Positions 22,000 through 34,262 are shown, numbered from the stretch's first letter. The stretch: DNA of 64,000 bases from Pezizomycotina sp. ARF18 (GCA_002224055.1 AZLU01000038.1:124001-188000), one strand, 5' to 3'. Notes: generated by a model from the letters alone, not told the origin. Program-made: numbers and translations.

Positions 22000-23386
22000 A
22001 TGCTTACGAAAAGCGCCTGGGCAGAGGCTGCGGAGGAACATTTGGCTACTCGGCTTCGAGAACTAGATAAAAGGGAACAGGCGCAGAAGGAAGCGATCCT
22101 GACGAATACGGGCTCGTGTGACATATCTTCCTACAAGAACCACATCGACACTCGGAAGATAGCCCACTCGCCCACTGATTATTCGATAGCTACAAAACCC
22201 AGTGACACTTGAAAGAAGCTTCCCACATCACAATGCCAAAAATGTCACAAATAAACAAAGCAAGCGGCCTATTAAATCACCCAAAAAGTCAACCCAATTC
22301 TGTCTACAATTCTGCGAGTAAGCCTCTCCAATTTACAAGAGTAAAAACTTGAACGAAAACTACGTAGGAAAGAAAAATAGCCGGGGCTAATATTTCATGC
22401 CAGCAATTGCAAATCCGATCGAACTACCAACTGGAGGATTGGTCCTGACGGCACGATCATTTGTCAGGCCTGTTGGATGTACTGGAAAGCGCACAATAGA
22501 AACCGCCCAGTAATAACGGACGACCCTAGCAAACACAAACGATCAACTACAAACAGCGATAAACAATCCTCAATGAAAAGGGCCGCAACGACGTCTCCTG
22601 CCTTTCAAGCATCCGTGCCTTGCAAATGGAATATTTCAGGTGTAAGCCGCCTAAGACTTCAAACTTGTTTCAATATGGTTGTCGTGTACACCTTGTTTCA
22701 TGTAGCTTGCTGACTTTCTTTGATTCCTTGTTTCTTTTTTTTAGTGCCGCGACGGCGACTGTTGTTCTGAGTGCACGGATATCAAACCGCAGTATCCGAC
22801 GGATAACAAAGTAGATACTTACCAAGTTCCCACGACAATCGTACACGACGTCTCGAAGAAGCGTAAATACGAGAATTCTGGTAGAGCAGTCGAACCGGTT
22901 AGACCGATGAAAAAGCGTGTCCGCACTGCTTCGGTCGATAATATAGCAATCACTTCTTGCGATAAACCCGCCGCAAACCGCCGAAAACCGAACCTTCGAG
23001 TCCGGCGATCAAATTAAACCCCGTTCACCGAGAGTAACGCGTTCACGATCACCAGCACCGCCAGCTTACAGCGCCGTCCTTGCTACTGACACCGCTACCG
23101 CCGCTGAGAGGAGCTGTGTCATACCCCGTTCGGTCAGGATCTTGTTGACGGCATAAAGTCCGAGTGTAGCAGGCTGAAGAAACTCTATTCGTCTTACCCC
23201 GAGAACAGCCAGTTAAGAGACGTCGCCAGGAAAAGTGGAGAAAGAGACGAGAAGCTGCGTGATAGCTTATTGAAACAATATCTGCACGCCGAATACGAAA
23301 TTCTTGATTTGGGTTTTACTCCAGACGTGGAGAAAGAATTAATTCAAGCTAATGTTACGGGCCTGCTTCAGAGCTTGAGCCTGTAA
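22000..23386 (+). CDS. GZ5: GATA finger plus Zn2Cys6-like cluster protein
   Basis: Exon 1 (from an ATG at 22,000; one frame change near 22,195) encodes a charged helical N-terminus and a basic KRPIKSPKK segment, ending Cys-(Asp) at a GTAAGC donor near 22,318. The next exon completes a textbook GATA-type finger: CDNC, 17 residues with a T-x-W-R-x-G-P-D-G core, then CQAC, W-x-Y-x3-H and N-R-P. A linker leads to C-K-W at about 22,620. A second intron (22,641 to about 22,743, T-rich acceptor) splits the Cys6-like cluster, which resumes with CRDGDCCSEC. A long basic linker (KKRKYEN, KKRVR) follows, and the C-terminal helical domain (about 23,130-23,386) ends in LLQSLSL. Two or three frame changes interrupt the linker. 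A nuclear DNA-binding role is likely from both fingers. Confidence 0.65.
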
Positions 23387-23589
23387 GGCTTATTATATAT
23401 AGGAACATAAATTAGTTGTCTAGGAGGAAAGATTAATTAAGCTACGAAACGCAAATTCGGAACTATTAGAAGCAGATCCGCCATCATTCGTTCTCTCAAG
23501 ACAAATCGAAATCAAAGTCACAGATAAGGTCAAATTTTGTAAACCAAAATAAATAGGAGAAGTACTCTACTTCATATAAACTTCTCTCT

Positions 23590-24248
23590 CTAATCACCTT
23601 CTTTCAGCATTCTTTCAAATTCGCCTCCATCAATTGTGCCTTCTTTGATTCGCCAAGTTGTTTCGCTTGGATCTTCTGTTCAGTCTGTAAGCGCTGCGTC
23701 AGCTTCCGATTTGGAGGTTCTTGGCAATCTCTAGGACTTGGCACTTTGCCACCGCCTTCAGGAGATTGTTGGTAGGATCCGAGGAAGTGAGATCCTTCAG
23801 TTCTTGCATGTTAGAGCGCATGGCGTCCATAAGGCCCTGTACGGACTTATAGGGAACGTGGTTGCTCTTGTTCGTACTTGTTTTTAGTGGAAATTTTGCG
23901 GCGCTGGCGCTTTGCAGCCAACTCAATATTTGATTCAAGCTCGGTCGCGAAAGCGGAACGCTTCGTCACTCGTGCACTATGAGTCTGCTTTTGCCCCGGA
24001 TTGTATCTGGGTACTTATACATCTCTGGTAAATCGCTCGGCGCTCGAATTAGGGTCGTACACGCATTCCCATTTGTTGCCGTTCGGGGACACCCTATACG
24101 CGCAGCCGCCGCATTCAGGTTTCTTGCGGTCGCACTTTTTGTTGATGTTCAGAGTGTAAATTAGCAAAGAACTGAGATCGGTCGGGGTCAAAGTGCAAAG
24201 CCTACTTTACCGCTGGCCCATCTACAACGGTATAACGGGATAGAGCGA
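23590..24248 (-). pseudogene. GZ6, distal part (cut off by the Copia element)
   Basis: Next to the left LTR the minus strand reads C-R-W-A-S-G at a GTAAAG donor (about 24,204), an intron of about 75 bp, and then CDRKKPECGGC with a W-E-C-V-Y-D-P motif at about 24,045. This is the Cys6-like cluster of the family. The C-terminal helical domain follows at about 23,850-23,699 (V-x-G-L-M-x2-M-R-S-N-M-x2-L-K-D-L). Its upstream part, including the GATA-type finger, lies on the far side of the retrotransposon at 29,135-29,574. The pieces carry the same strand, order and family motifs, so one gene was split by the insertion. It is now a pseudogene. Confidence 0.65.
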
Positions 24249-24253
24249 CTACT

Positions 24254-24566
24254 TGCTAGCTATTGGGCATGCCAAAGAGGCATGACAAATCTATAGGCAT
24301 CGAGGTGATGCTTGTATAGCTAAGGAACAAGGAACTTCAGCTAGAGATATCAAGATCTCAGCTAGAGATGTCGGGGAGATTACGACGACAAGGCTCTACG
24401 AGCCGTCGAGGCAAATTATATACATTATATTAAGATTATAGTATTATTAGTTATTATATATAGTATCGTATATTCCCTCAGTTAGTCTAGTTAGTTCTAT
24501 AGTTAAATCTATAAGTTCGATCCTATCCTATATTATTAGATATTATACCATATATCTACGCTAATA
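24254..24566 (+). repeat. 5' LTR of the Copia element
   Basis: It matches 28,816-29,129 throughout. Start TGCTAGC; end corresponds to the GCGCCAGCA end of the right LTR. Confidence 0.9.
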
Positions 24567-24583
24567 GGTTATAAGCCCGGTAG
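24567..24583 (+). other. Primer-binding site of the Copia element
   Basis: The bases just after the left LTR read GGTTATAAGCCCGG. They resemble the complement of the anticodon arm of initiator-methionine tRNA, the internal 'half-tRNA' primer site known from Copia elements. Confidence 0.6.
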
Positions 24584-27500
24584 TAATATATCTTAATAAA
24601 CGTATAGACTTACTTCTTAATCTCCCTAAACGATATATCTTACGATATTTCTTTTACTAAAGTTTAACGAGGTAAAGTTAAAGGCTAACTTACGAACTAC
24701 CTCGATTAGAGTACCTATATAACTACGTTCCTTAAGTATAATAAAGTCTAGGATATTACTAGTAAACCGCTTAAGGCTACGGCAGCCGATATAGAGCTAA
24801 GTACTAAAGATTAAGATAACGACTTAAAGGCGTATACTATTATCGAAACTTACTACGAGGTAGAGACTCGACGGGCTTATCTACGATCTATTAATAGTAG
24901 CGCGAATAAGGTATAAGATACCTTAAGTTCGGCGTATATCGCTATTACCGCTATTAGTAAACCTTATATTAGAAAGTAGCTAAGGTAGATTTAACTTAAG
25001 AATAAAGTTAATATTTAAGGATTTATATAGAAGTATCGAGATCTTATTAGAATATATAATAAGATATTAGGCTCGATCTTAATAGAGAAAACTAAGGCGG
25101 AAACGGTAAAAAAGACGGAGCTAGGTATAGGCTTAAAGGATAATATAGCTATAATAGAGGCTATTAATTTTATCTATAGTAATTTAGTAGCGACTAGAAA
25201 ACGTTATTATAAATTTTTAATAGATAATAGATTTAATAGTAAAGAATTGACCCTCGATATACTTGAGAAGACGCTACTCATTAAAAAGGTAAAGCGTAAA
25301 ATACGATATACCGGAGACGTTAGCTCTAAGAATAATAAGGCGCTATTTAGAAGGAAATAGTTAAGGTAAAATCTAAAGAAACGATAAAAAGGTTTATAAG
25401 TTTAAGATAATATTATTATTATGATAAGGTTAGATATAAGAGGACCGACTATAGAAGTATATAAAGGATAAAAAGGATAGCGGTAATAACGGAGTATTAG
25501 GCTTATAGTATAAACTTAGTATAAAATACTAGCTCTTAAAGAACGATCTGATAGTTCCTCGACTTAGGTATATCTTCTTATATAATAATAGAAAAGAAGT
25601 ATTCTCTACCTATAAACCCCTCTTAAAGCTATAGAATATTATAATCGGTAATAGAGAAGTACTATAGGCTATTAGTATTAGCTTAATATTTATAAGGCTT
25701 AGTAGGGAGTATAGCGGTAGTCTTATTAAACTTAAGAATACGCTATACGCTCTAAAGATAAAGTATAGCCTATTTTAATCTCTCGCGTAGATAAGGTAAA
25801 ATATATAATAATGATCTAATAAGGTAGATATACGTAACTAGACCGGGGCTAAGAATTAAAGCTACTATAAAAATAGAACTATAAAAGATCTTAGGTAAGA
25901 TTATATATCTAAAGGAAGAGTTTAGCTCTCGCTACTATATAAGAAGTATATAACGGCTTAGATATATCGGTAAGGATTATATAAGTAAATAATTAAGTAT
26001 AGAAACGTTATCGGTATTACTAAAAATAGTAGAGATCTATAGGGCTATATTAACTACGAGGCCTATAAACTTACTAAATTAAAGGCTATACTAAACCGCG
26101 GAAACCCCGTTTAAGTAAGTATAAGCTAATAGAGATAATCTTCTTAGATTTTACTAATAGACGTATATAAAGAGTCTTAGAGATTATATAGGGTTTATTA
26201 CCTTCTTTAAAGGAATAGTTAGAAGTCTTAGATTTACTTTATAAAAGATAAAAGTAGAGATAATCTCTTATACTTTAATAGTACTCTTAAGATAGCTAAA
26301 CGTTAGTTAAACCTTAAGCTTATTAAACTATAATACGATAGAAGTAAAAAATATACTTTAATCGATAGACGCTATAAAATAAAAATATAGTCTATATCTT
26401 AGCTATATATATCTTAATAAAATAGCGTACCTAAAAGCTTAATTAGATTCTTATCGATAGATTAAAGGTAATATTAGCCACATCAAAATTACCGCCGTAG
26501 CTATAGATAGAGCGGTAAATTATTATAATCTAATCTATAACTATACGCTATTAAGGCTACTCGAGATACTAAAAGATAGTAACAGACGATACCGTAGAAA
26601 AGATAGGAAGATAGAACTCCCGACATCTTAAACTTTAGAATATTTAGTAAACTATATATATATATATCGATAGTAAACTTTAGAAGAAGCCAGATAATAC
26701 TACTAAGAAAATATATTTTATAGGCTTAGAGGCTTATAATATCTACTAAGTCTAGGATCTTACTATCTAGAAAATACTAATCTATAGAGATATTAAATTC
26801 CCGATTAAATCGACCTTTAAAGTATATAACTTCGTAGAGGATAATAAAGATTCTCGAGTACTTAAACGGTAACGGCGCTAGATTATAATTAAAACTTAAC
26901 TTCCGATTATTAATTAAATATCTACGAGACATTACGTTAGAGTAGCCTAATTAGCTAGATTATAAGGATAAGAGCGAAGATCTCGATAACGCTAGCCTAT
27001 AGCTAAGATCTAAGGATACTCGCTCTTATAGAGGAAGTTACGTAATACTATAAAATAGATCTACGATAATTAATTAAAGGTATTAGGTATATTTCTAAAA
27101 TTGCTAAAGATAGATCTAGTAGTTAAACTACGAAGATACCCTATAGACTAGGATACGTTAATAAAGATCTAATAGCTATATACCTTAGAGAAAAGGCCTA
27201 TAAAGGATTAATAATATATATTAATAAATTAGAGCTACTTACCTATAAAAAGGCTATAATTCTATAAACTATAAAGAATAGTATATATCGATAGATTAAG
27301 AACTATCTTCGATTAAAGAATAAGACGTATAGAAACTTATAGATTCTTAAGATCTCTTTTAGAAGATAATATCGTCGATAGTAAATAGATATTTAAGTAT
27401 AAGCGCGATACTATCGGTCAGATTATAATACTTAAGTCGAGACTAGTTACTCGAGGTTTTATATAAAAATAAAAAATTAATTATAACGAGATATACGTAC

Positions 27501-28803
27501 TAGTAGCTAAGATATTAATAATAAGGCTATTCTTCATATTAGTAGCCTAGCTTAATCTAGAATATAAGTAGATAGATATAATAATAGCCTTCCTCGTACC
27601 TAAACTAAAATAAAGAATTATCGTTAGGTCTCTAAAAGGAAGTAGAATCGATAGATTAGTTTAGTTAATAAAGACTCTATACGGCCTTAAATAATTACCT
27701 CGAAAATAATACGGAGAACTTACCTTAGTTCTTAAATTATTTAAAGTTTAAAGTTTATTAGCTTAATAATAGCTTATTTATTAATAAGGATTATCGGCTA
27801 ATAATAATTATCTACGTCGATAATCTATTAATAGCTAGATCTAATAAATATAAAATTAAGATACTTAAACGAGATCTTAATTTATATTTTAAGATAAGGA
27901 TATAGAGTCGGTAGCCTATTTCTTAGATATATAGGTAGAACGGACTAGGTCTAAAAAATAACGCCGCCTAGTACTATATTAGTCGTATATATATAATCGC
28001 TCTTTAAAAGATTTAGGCTCGAGGATACTCTTAAGATTAATACTCTTATAAAAAGGAAAAATATTCTTTAAATAAAAGATTAAGATACTATACCGGTAAT
28101 ATAATATTAATAGATAGTAAGAAATTTAATCTATATTCTATTTACTAGGCTAACTAATACTTTCGCTATCTTAACGCTAGGGTAATACGTTAACGAGGTA
28201 ACTAAACTTATAAAAAGGTAATAAGAAGAGTATTTTAATATTAGAGAGGATCCCTTAATCGTACGCTTATGTACTATACCTATAAGATAGAGGATAAGAT
28301 ACTAGATCTACGTATTTACGTAAACGCGACTAGGCTAGATATAAGCTTACTTATAGATCTACTACCGGCTATATAGTAACGTTTAATAGAATAGCTATCT
28401 TATACTATTTAAAGAAATAACGTACTATAGCTACTAGTAGTACTAAGGTAGAATATATAGCTATAGGGAAGGCTTTACGGGAAGCTCTCTAGGTACTTCG
28501 GATACTAAAGGATATATAGCGAGCCTTTAAGTTTAAGGCTCCTAATAGTATTAAGATATATATAGATAATTAAAGCGCTATTAGTATTATAAAGGATCCT
28601 AAATACTATAGTAGAACTAAGTATATCGATATATAATATTACTTTATAAGAGAACTAGTTTGAGAAGGAACTATTAAGCCTCGATATATAAGATCGGAGA
28701 ATAATATCGCGGATATACTTACTAAACCGCTTATAAAGATATCTTATGATAGCGCTATAAAGGCTATAGTATAAGAAGATAGGATAAAGATTACTAATAT
28801 TAT

Positions 28804-28815
28804 CGATAAGGGAGG
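28804..28815 (+). other. Polypurine tract of the Copia element
   Basis: A short AAGGGAGG tract sits directly before the right LTR, where plus-strand priming takes place in LTR retrotransposons. Confidence 0.55.
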
Positions 28816-29129
28816 TACTAGCTATTAGGTATACTAAAGAGGTATAATAAATCTATAGGCATCGAGGTAATACTTATATAGCTAAGGAATAAGGAACTTT
28901 AGCTAGAGATATTAAGATCTTAGCTAGAGATATCGGGGAGATTACGACGATAAGGCTCTATGAGCCGTCGAGGCAGATTGCATATATTATATCAAGATTA
29001 TAGTATTATTAGTTTATTATATATAGCATCGTGTATTCCCTCAGTTAGTCTAGTTAGTTCTGTAGTCAAATCCACAAGTTCGATCCCATCCTACATTATT
29101 AGATATCATACCATACATCTGCGCCAGCA
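28816..29129 (+). repeat. 3' LTR of the Copia element
   Basis: It matches 24,254-24,566. It is less altered at its right end, where it keeps the GCGCCAGCA terminus next to the CTACT duplication. Confidence 0.9.
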
Positions 29130-29134
29130 CTACT

Positions 29135-29574
29135 CTCAGGGAGGAGCGTTAGCCGCTTTAGTCGCCGTCAACCCGGCTACCTTCTCAACTTTGCGCTGGC
29201 GTTCCAGCTCTAGCCCTATAGGACGAGATTGGCCGTTGTGATCTCTAAGATATTTGTAACAACTTCGCGGTTCCTCATGCCGTTTTTATCTTTCCTCCAG
29301 GAATAGCTTGCAACCTTAACAACGTTGCAGTTGCTGAGATACTATTGTTAGAATCTGGTATAGTAGAGGGAGCCAGTCTATAGAGGAAAGCCTTACTAGC
29401 ATTGCAACTCAGGTTCAAGCGTATTGCTTCAGGAGTGCCACCCCCTCGAAAATCATCGTCGTTGTTATTATCATCTCCTTCATCCCCTGCCTCCTCCTCA
29501 CCCTCCTGGAATCGCTCTTGCTGACTGCAATCCGAGCTTAGGTCACCCTGGCTCCCGTTTGTCGGCCCCTTCAA
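29135..29574 (-). pseudogene. GZ6, proximal part (acidic N-terminus and GATA-type finger)
   Basis: The minus strand encodes a strongly acidic, Asn/Asp-rich segment (about 29,560-29,430) like the N-termini of GZ1 and GZ10, then S-C-N at a GTAAGG donor (about 29,410). After a CTCAG acceptor (about 29,342) it gives N-C, a loop with S-W-R-K-D-K-N-G, and, one frame over, CYKYLRDHNGQSRP, the end of the family's GATA-type finger. The third Cys of the finger appears lost. A basic linker runs up to the Copia insertion at 29,134. The rest of the gene (Cys6 cluster, C-terminal domain) is on the other side of the element at 23,590-24,248. Confidence 0.6.
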
Positions 29575-29599
29575 GCGACCACTCCTGGTCGAAACGCGG

Positions 29600-30031
29600 T
29601 GCCGTGAAGACCGACAGATCTAGTTGTTCCGTGGTAGCGCTTGGACAAGCCACGCGCGTTGCATAAATACCCACCTTGTCCCACATCACACCTCCATAGG
29701 CTCGTGTTATTTGCACCGCAGTTGTTGCAACTTCTCTCTACGCGACCCGTCCCGATCGAGATTCATCGTCACTTTCGGAAGCAACATTTTCTTCATTTTT
29801 CGACCCATTATCAGGAGGTCCATAGCGTCATCCAGTTTTGTCCTGACTTTGTCCTTTTGGTCCGTGCTCGACGCGAGCTTTTTCTCTCTCAGCAGCATCA
29901 TTTCGCGTATTTCGTCGGGCGAGAGGCTGAGAGCCCCGACGCGACTTCGAAGTTCACATCTCGAACGGTCGCGTGGGTAGCGGAGGATTCGCCGCTTCTA
30001 TTTTTGCCTGACCGAACGGGGGAGGCTCCAT
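29600..30031 (-). pseudogene. GZ6b: second GATA-finger relic next to GZ6
   Basis: An ATG at 30,031 opens a Pro-rich stretch; Glu/Asp/Lys-rich coding-like sequence follows in changing frames. At 29,729-29,650 lies the most canonical GATA-type finger of the window: CNNC, eighteen residues with a N-T-S-L-W-R core, and C-N-A-R, followed by G-L-x3-Y-H-G-T-T-R. Compared with the GATA consensus (C-N-A-C-G-L), the fourth ligand is Arg in place of Cys, so the finger should not hold zinc as it stands. No Cys6 cluster follows before the acidic start of GZ6. It may be a truncated neighbouring copy, or an extra finger of GZ6 itself. Confidence 0.5.
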
Positions 30032-30099
30032 TGAATGAGATAATTGTATGTTACCAAGAAGGGGCGGACGATACGTGGATCTTGAATCGAGCGCGATGA

Positions 30100-30627
30100 T
30101 CTGCGCATAGTGAGACTACTGGTTCTAGCAAGACACGAAGCTAGCTATGAGATGTTATATCCTAAGAATACGAAATTATGAAAGGTGTAAGTATTGCTTT
30201 CTTCTTCACCACCAGTATAAAGTTGGTGCTCTAGGTAGCAAGGAGTACCGAAGCATTGTTTGCTATGTAAAGTCCGGATTGTAAAGTCAAGAGGACGAGC
30301 GCGAGAAAACCTAACAAAAAAAGACAAACCGCCGCCGTAAAAACAGAAGAAAATCGCACGAAATATTCAGCAATGCCTATTTAAACAATTTTACGACTAC
30401 ATATTAACCAATAAAGTGACCGGCAACTTGCTACGTATGTACATTGCTGAATAGAATGATGACACTGCTAAGACTTTCCGACAATCCACGGCTATGCACA
30501 CTGTCGCGGCGCTCTTACAGGTGGGAGATTGCCAGCTCAGCTTCCCCTGAACCAACGCTTATCTAGGGGGTCCGCAGCCAGATACGTGCAGTCTCCCGCC
30601 TCGAATGCTCTCCAGATAGGGCTATCT
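30100..30627. other. Intergenic between GZ6b and GZ7
   Basis: No supported gene. A 60-codon minus-strand frame at 30,145-30,327 has no recognisable features. Confidence 0.35.
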
Positions 30628-32160
30628 TTACGCTTCAATATGCGTTGCAAGGAAGTCCTCAAGGTTTGCCCGAAGGAGTTTCTCTTCGTCTGACTTTGCA
30701 AACTCGACGCTAAAATCTCCGCTTGAAAGTGAAGTGCTAATTCTCGCCGCGGAGCTTTCGTAGGCCATCCGGTGGTATTTTTTGACGGCAGCTTTCAATG
30801 TTTTTTGTTCATCGCACGAGGGATGCAATTCTTTAAGCGCAACAAGCTCAGATCTAAGATCATCGATGAACTGTCGAATTGTGCCAAACTTATCGATACT
30901 AGGCCTTGTGATGGAAGACCGCTTCGTAGTGGTCTGGACATTGTCCTTCGCAAGTGTCTTGGGGCATGACTGGGATTTTGTGGGCAATTTCGTTACCGGG
31001 AGAGACGGCGTTTCTTGGGTCTTTTGCAGGTGTTCGCCCTCACGTTTGATGTCGAAATTGGAACAAAAGCGCTTGGTGGCAGGGAAATTTTTTATCTCCG
31101 ACCTCGCAGTTTCGCTTTAATATCTCCTTGGAGACTTGCGTAGGTGTTGCTCTGTACATATCCGGCTTGCTAGCTGTGGCGTACTTGAAGTTTGGATCGT
31201 GATAGCATTCCCACCCACGTCTTGTTCCATTTACGCATTTTGTGACGCACTCTATGCAAGGGCTTCCACCACTACACTTTTAAAATAAAACGCCGGAAAA
31301 TTTGCGTTAGAAAAATTTCTATTTATCCAGCAGTAAGTGTCAATCCAGAGACTTTTACTTACGCGTATACCATCCCACTTGCAAACAACACGGTTGTTTG
31401 TTGCGGCTGAGCTCCGACAGCGTGGCAGCGGATCCTAGTTTTCCATTCTCTTGAAGTAGAGCAGCCGTTTCCATCCTGTTAACGCGAAGCCTCTGTTGAC
31501 GGGCCTCTTCCATGACCTGTGGTCGTTCTTTATTATATCTCCTCCAATGCACCCAGCAGGCCCTACAAACAATTTTACCGTTGTGGCCAGGGCTCCAAGC
31601 ACTCGTTTCTTCAGTTCCGCAGTTTCTACGTCGAGATTGGTTATGGAATGACAGTTAGCGTAGTGAAGTAGCCACACTTCTCCTGATGCGAGGACTTACG
31701 AGCAGGTTCGAACGACTGCCGTCTCTGTAGTTGTGCGGGATGAGTTAGTCTCGGGTTTATCATCATCCGAGGAGCGGTTCCTGTTTTTGCGAGAAGTAGA
31801 AGAACGCGATATCAGATCAAAAGCTCTTGGACCGAGACCCGTGTTTAAGTGCCAAGTTACTTCGAACACTTTCGAGTTTTCAGTCCAGCATGTTAATGCA
31901 CTGCTTGTGAGATTGGGATCACCAGACTCTGGCGTGTCCGTGACCAACGCCTCACGACACGCCGTTGGTGGTGTTACTTTCTCAATATTTTCTTGCGAGC
32001 GAGACGTATCGATCTTCAGCGGTGCATAATTAGTTGAAAAGAACGCCTCGGATCGCGAGATGGATCGAGCATCCCAACACCGGTGTTCGGCGAGCCGGCG
32101 AGAGGACAGCCTTTTAGAAGCGCCGGTTTTCCTGGAAAATTCGTCGATAGTTTCGGTAGG
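30628..32160 (-). CDS. GZ7: GATA finger plus Zn2Cys6-like cluster protein
   Basis: An open stretch without ATG from about 32,160 to 31,700 encodes a Ser/Arg/Thr-rich N-terminus, so an upstream exon or alternative start is likely. It ends Thr-Cys-(Ser) at a GTAAGT donor (31,699). After a 74-bp intron with a CTAAC branch, exon 2 (31,625-31,363) completes a perfect GATA-type finger: CSNC, 17 residues, CRAC, W-V-H-W-x3-Y-N-K-E-R-P. A linker with one frame change leads to V-V-C-K-W, and a second intron (31,362-31,277) splits the Cys6 cluster, which resumes CSGGSPCIEC...W-E-C-Y-H-D-P-N-F. The first Cys of that cluster reads Arg. The C-terminal domain (30,900-30,628) is intact: F-I-D-D-L-R-S-E-L...L-R-A-N-L-E-D-F-L. 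One of the best-preserved copies. Confidence 0.65.
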
Positions 32161-33430
32161 TTATGATCCACAGAACCGAGGAAGAGGGGAGGAATGATAT
32201 GGGAATTGGGTATCCTGAACTTTCCACTTGCCGGGAGGCCTTGGAGGATTTAATAATACATGTTTATGACCGCCCAAAAACTTAGCAAAAAAAAAAAAAA
32301 AAAAAAAAAAAGAAAGCACGCGTTTCCAGTATACTACAGGTTTGGCTACAAAAGTACCTTGATAGTTGGTGTGCGCTATTGAGCAGCTGGCGAATCTCTT
32401 GTTTCGTTTCCGCACTCATCCAACCCTTTATTTTGTTCGCTCTTTCGTTCTCTCTCCGATTCTTTGATCTCAGACCCAAGCCAAGCCCAAACGATGAAAG
32501 AAACAGCGAGCTTGTAGTAAGATGCCATCCCTGTACGCTTTTCCTGAGATCAAGGAAGCATAATAGGCGGCGCTTGTCTCCTACCCTGCCCAGCTTCTCT
32601 AAGGGAGTTACGAGACAAGCGGAGCTCAGACGTCCAAAGAAAATATTTCGCAGCGTTGAGAACGTTTCCCCCAAATTGCGTTTCAAGGTAGGAGTGTCCG
32701 GAGAGCTTTTCATTAGCGAAGTAGATCACCTTTGTTTAGATCTAAGGAGGGAATATGGAGGAGTCTTCGTGCACTCTACTATTATAACTAACGAGTCCAA
32801 ACAAGCTGAAATAATAATTGACCAATAAGAAATTGACTGTGGCAAAGGAAATGAAGCGCTGGAATTACCCGGACTTAATATTACTGCAATGAATGTAACA
32901 AAAATAGAGGAAAGAGTGAAAGGAAGAAAATAAGGCACGCGCGAACCCGGAAAGAATGAAATCGATTTTAAATCTCCTTTCGCAAATTCGTAACCATTCG
33001 GCGACTCGGGCCGCAAGTGCCGGGGAAATCGAACTGATATTGGTGACCTCTATGTCCATGTCGGATCTTTGTATACCAAGTAGCATCCCCATCCCCTTGT
33101 TTAGGAATTTGGGGGTCCACGCGCTGCTGGCCTGGCATACCATGAAGACTGTTTTGCACCACACCTTCTTTGACCACCCTAGTTGGTCCACCTTGCCTGA
33201 AGGGTGCGTAGCAAATTTTGAATTTTCGCGGCTAAGATAATGGCGTTCGCGTCGGGGCTGGAAGGCGCGATCGAGGTGGCGTTATCATGTCCATCAGACT
33301 TGGTTGTGACTTGGGATTTGATATTACTGGAGGAGACTTTTCTTCATCTTCCAAAACCCCAGTGCCGGAGCGGCTTCGACACCCAGGCTAGAACCGAAAG
33401 AAGGAAAACCAACAGGTGGGATAAATAGAC
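32161..33430. other. Open frames on both strands, coding strand unclear
   Basis: A plus-strand frame (32,379-32,828, 149 codons) and minus-strand frames (32,282-32,713 and 32,865-33,191) overlap each other. Both strands stay open, so composition alone cannot decide. The minus-strand pieces lie upstream of GZ7 on the same strand and could belong to its missing 5' exon. An A run of about 25 bases sits at 32,287-32,311. No motif, signal peptide or known domain is visible. Confidence 0.3.
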
Positions 33431-34150
33431 GAGGCTTTTCATAGTAAGTGAAAATAGCGGTTATAAGAAACGTATAATAAGCATAAGAATCAAAGTCGAT
33501 CCTTCGGTTATCTCGAAGACTGGCTCGGAGCGGTACGTAAGGTAATACAGTGACTTCGTCGGTTGCTATGGCGTAGAAAATGAAGGAAAGTTTTCAGTTG
33601 ACTCAGACTATCTCCGCAGAGGACGAATATATCGAATAGTTGGATATCGAAGTTGCGTGATGATGGACTGCCTATACCCGACCTGCCAAGGTTCTTGCTC
33701 AGTTATATAACTGGCTCCGAACAGCCATAAACACTATCCGCAGGGTTCGCGGTCACCCAATATAGTAACTATAGTCATCTGGGTAAATTTTGTTTAGCCT
33801 TGTTGTTCATTAGTGTCTGTTTGGATGAGAAATCCAGAAACAAAACTCCTACACGTACGCCCATAGCCTAAATTCCGCCGAGCAACGCGCCACGCATTGA
33901 TATTTAGATCCTCGCCATTCGTCTATGCGGGCAATATTGTTTCATGAAACGAAACCAGACGTCTCCATAATTCATGCAAGTCTCACGTCGCCGATCGTCA
34001 GTATAAGGATTAATGACTAGATGCTCCAAAGCGGTTTAGCCCTTAACCCTGCATCGTCGTGTTTGGACAACATGATCGAAACAGCCGAGTTATTTCAGGA
34101 TTTAAAGGACATATAATATATAAACATTCATTTTTGTTCTGAGGGCCTGT
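33431..34150. other. Intergenic, no gene recognised
   Basis: No frame above about 60 codons and no repeat recognised. Confidence 0.4.
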
Positions 34151-34184
34151 AATACTCCTCTAAAAGTTTAGACGTTTCTTTGAG

Positions 34185-34262
34185 CTCGTTTGTAAAAATC
34201 TCACGATACATCTCGCCACGAGGATTGGGGCTCGAAGCGCGGTTGACATACACGGAAAAGCC
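34185..34262 (-). promoter_or_regulatory. Orphan copy of the SP-array upstream block
   Basis: The sequence CACGATACATCTCGCCACG with its flanks matches the block found upstream of SP1, SP2, SP3 and SP5. Here it lies downstream (3') of SP1 with no SP gene in front of it, so it may mark a lost member of the array. Confidence 0.45.

Larger units (their letters stand above)
24254..29129 (+). mobile_element. Copia (Ty1/copia) LTR retrotransposon, RIP-degraded fossil
   Basis: A 4,876-bp element bounded by LTRs of 313 and 314 bp and flanked by a perfect 5-bp duplication, CTACT, at 24,249-24,253 and 29,130-29,134. LTR ends are TGCT...AGCA in their least altered form. A primer-binding-type site follows the left LTR and a purine tract precedes the right one. 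The interior is about 4.2 kb in the plus direction. Recognisable remains of the Copia order are present: integrase-region sequence, a reverse-transcriptase core near 27,810, and an RNase H region near 28,390-28,470 close to the right LTR. It is heavily broken throughout by RIP-type transitions (TA-rich, CpG steps kept). Solo LTRs of the same family sit at 41.1 and 49.6 kb. LTR differences are mostly RIP-type, so they cannot date the insertion. Confidence 0.9.

Noticed and set aside
29624-30099. Two long plus-strand frames (118 and 152 codons)
   Set aside because: They lie exactly opposite the GATA-type finger and charged stretch of GZ6b on the minus strand, whose cysteine spacing is far more informative. 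They are mirror frames.
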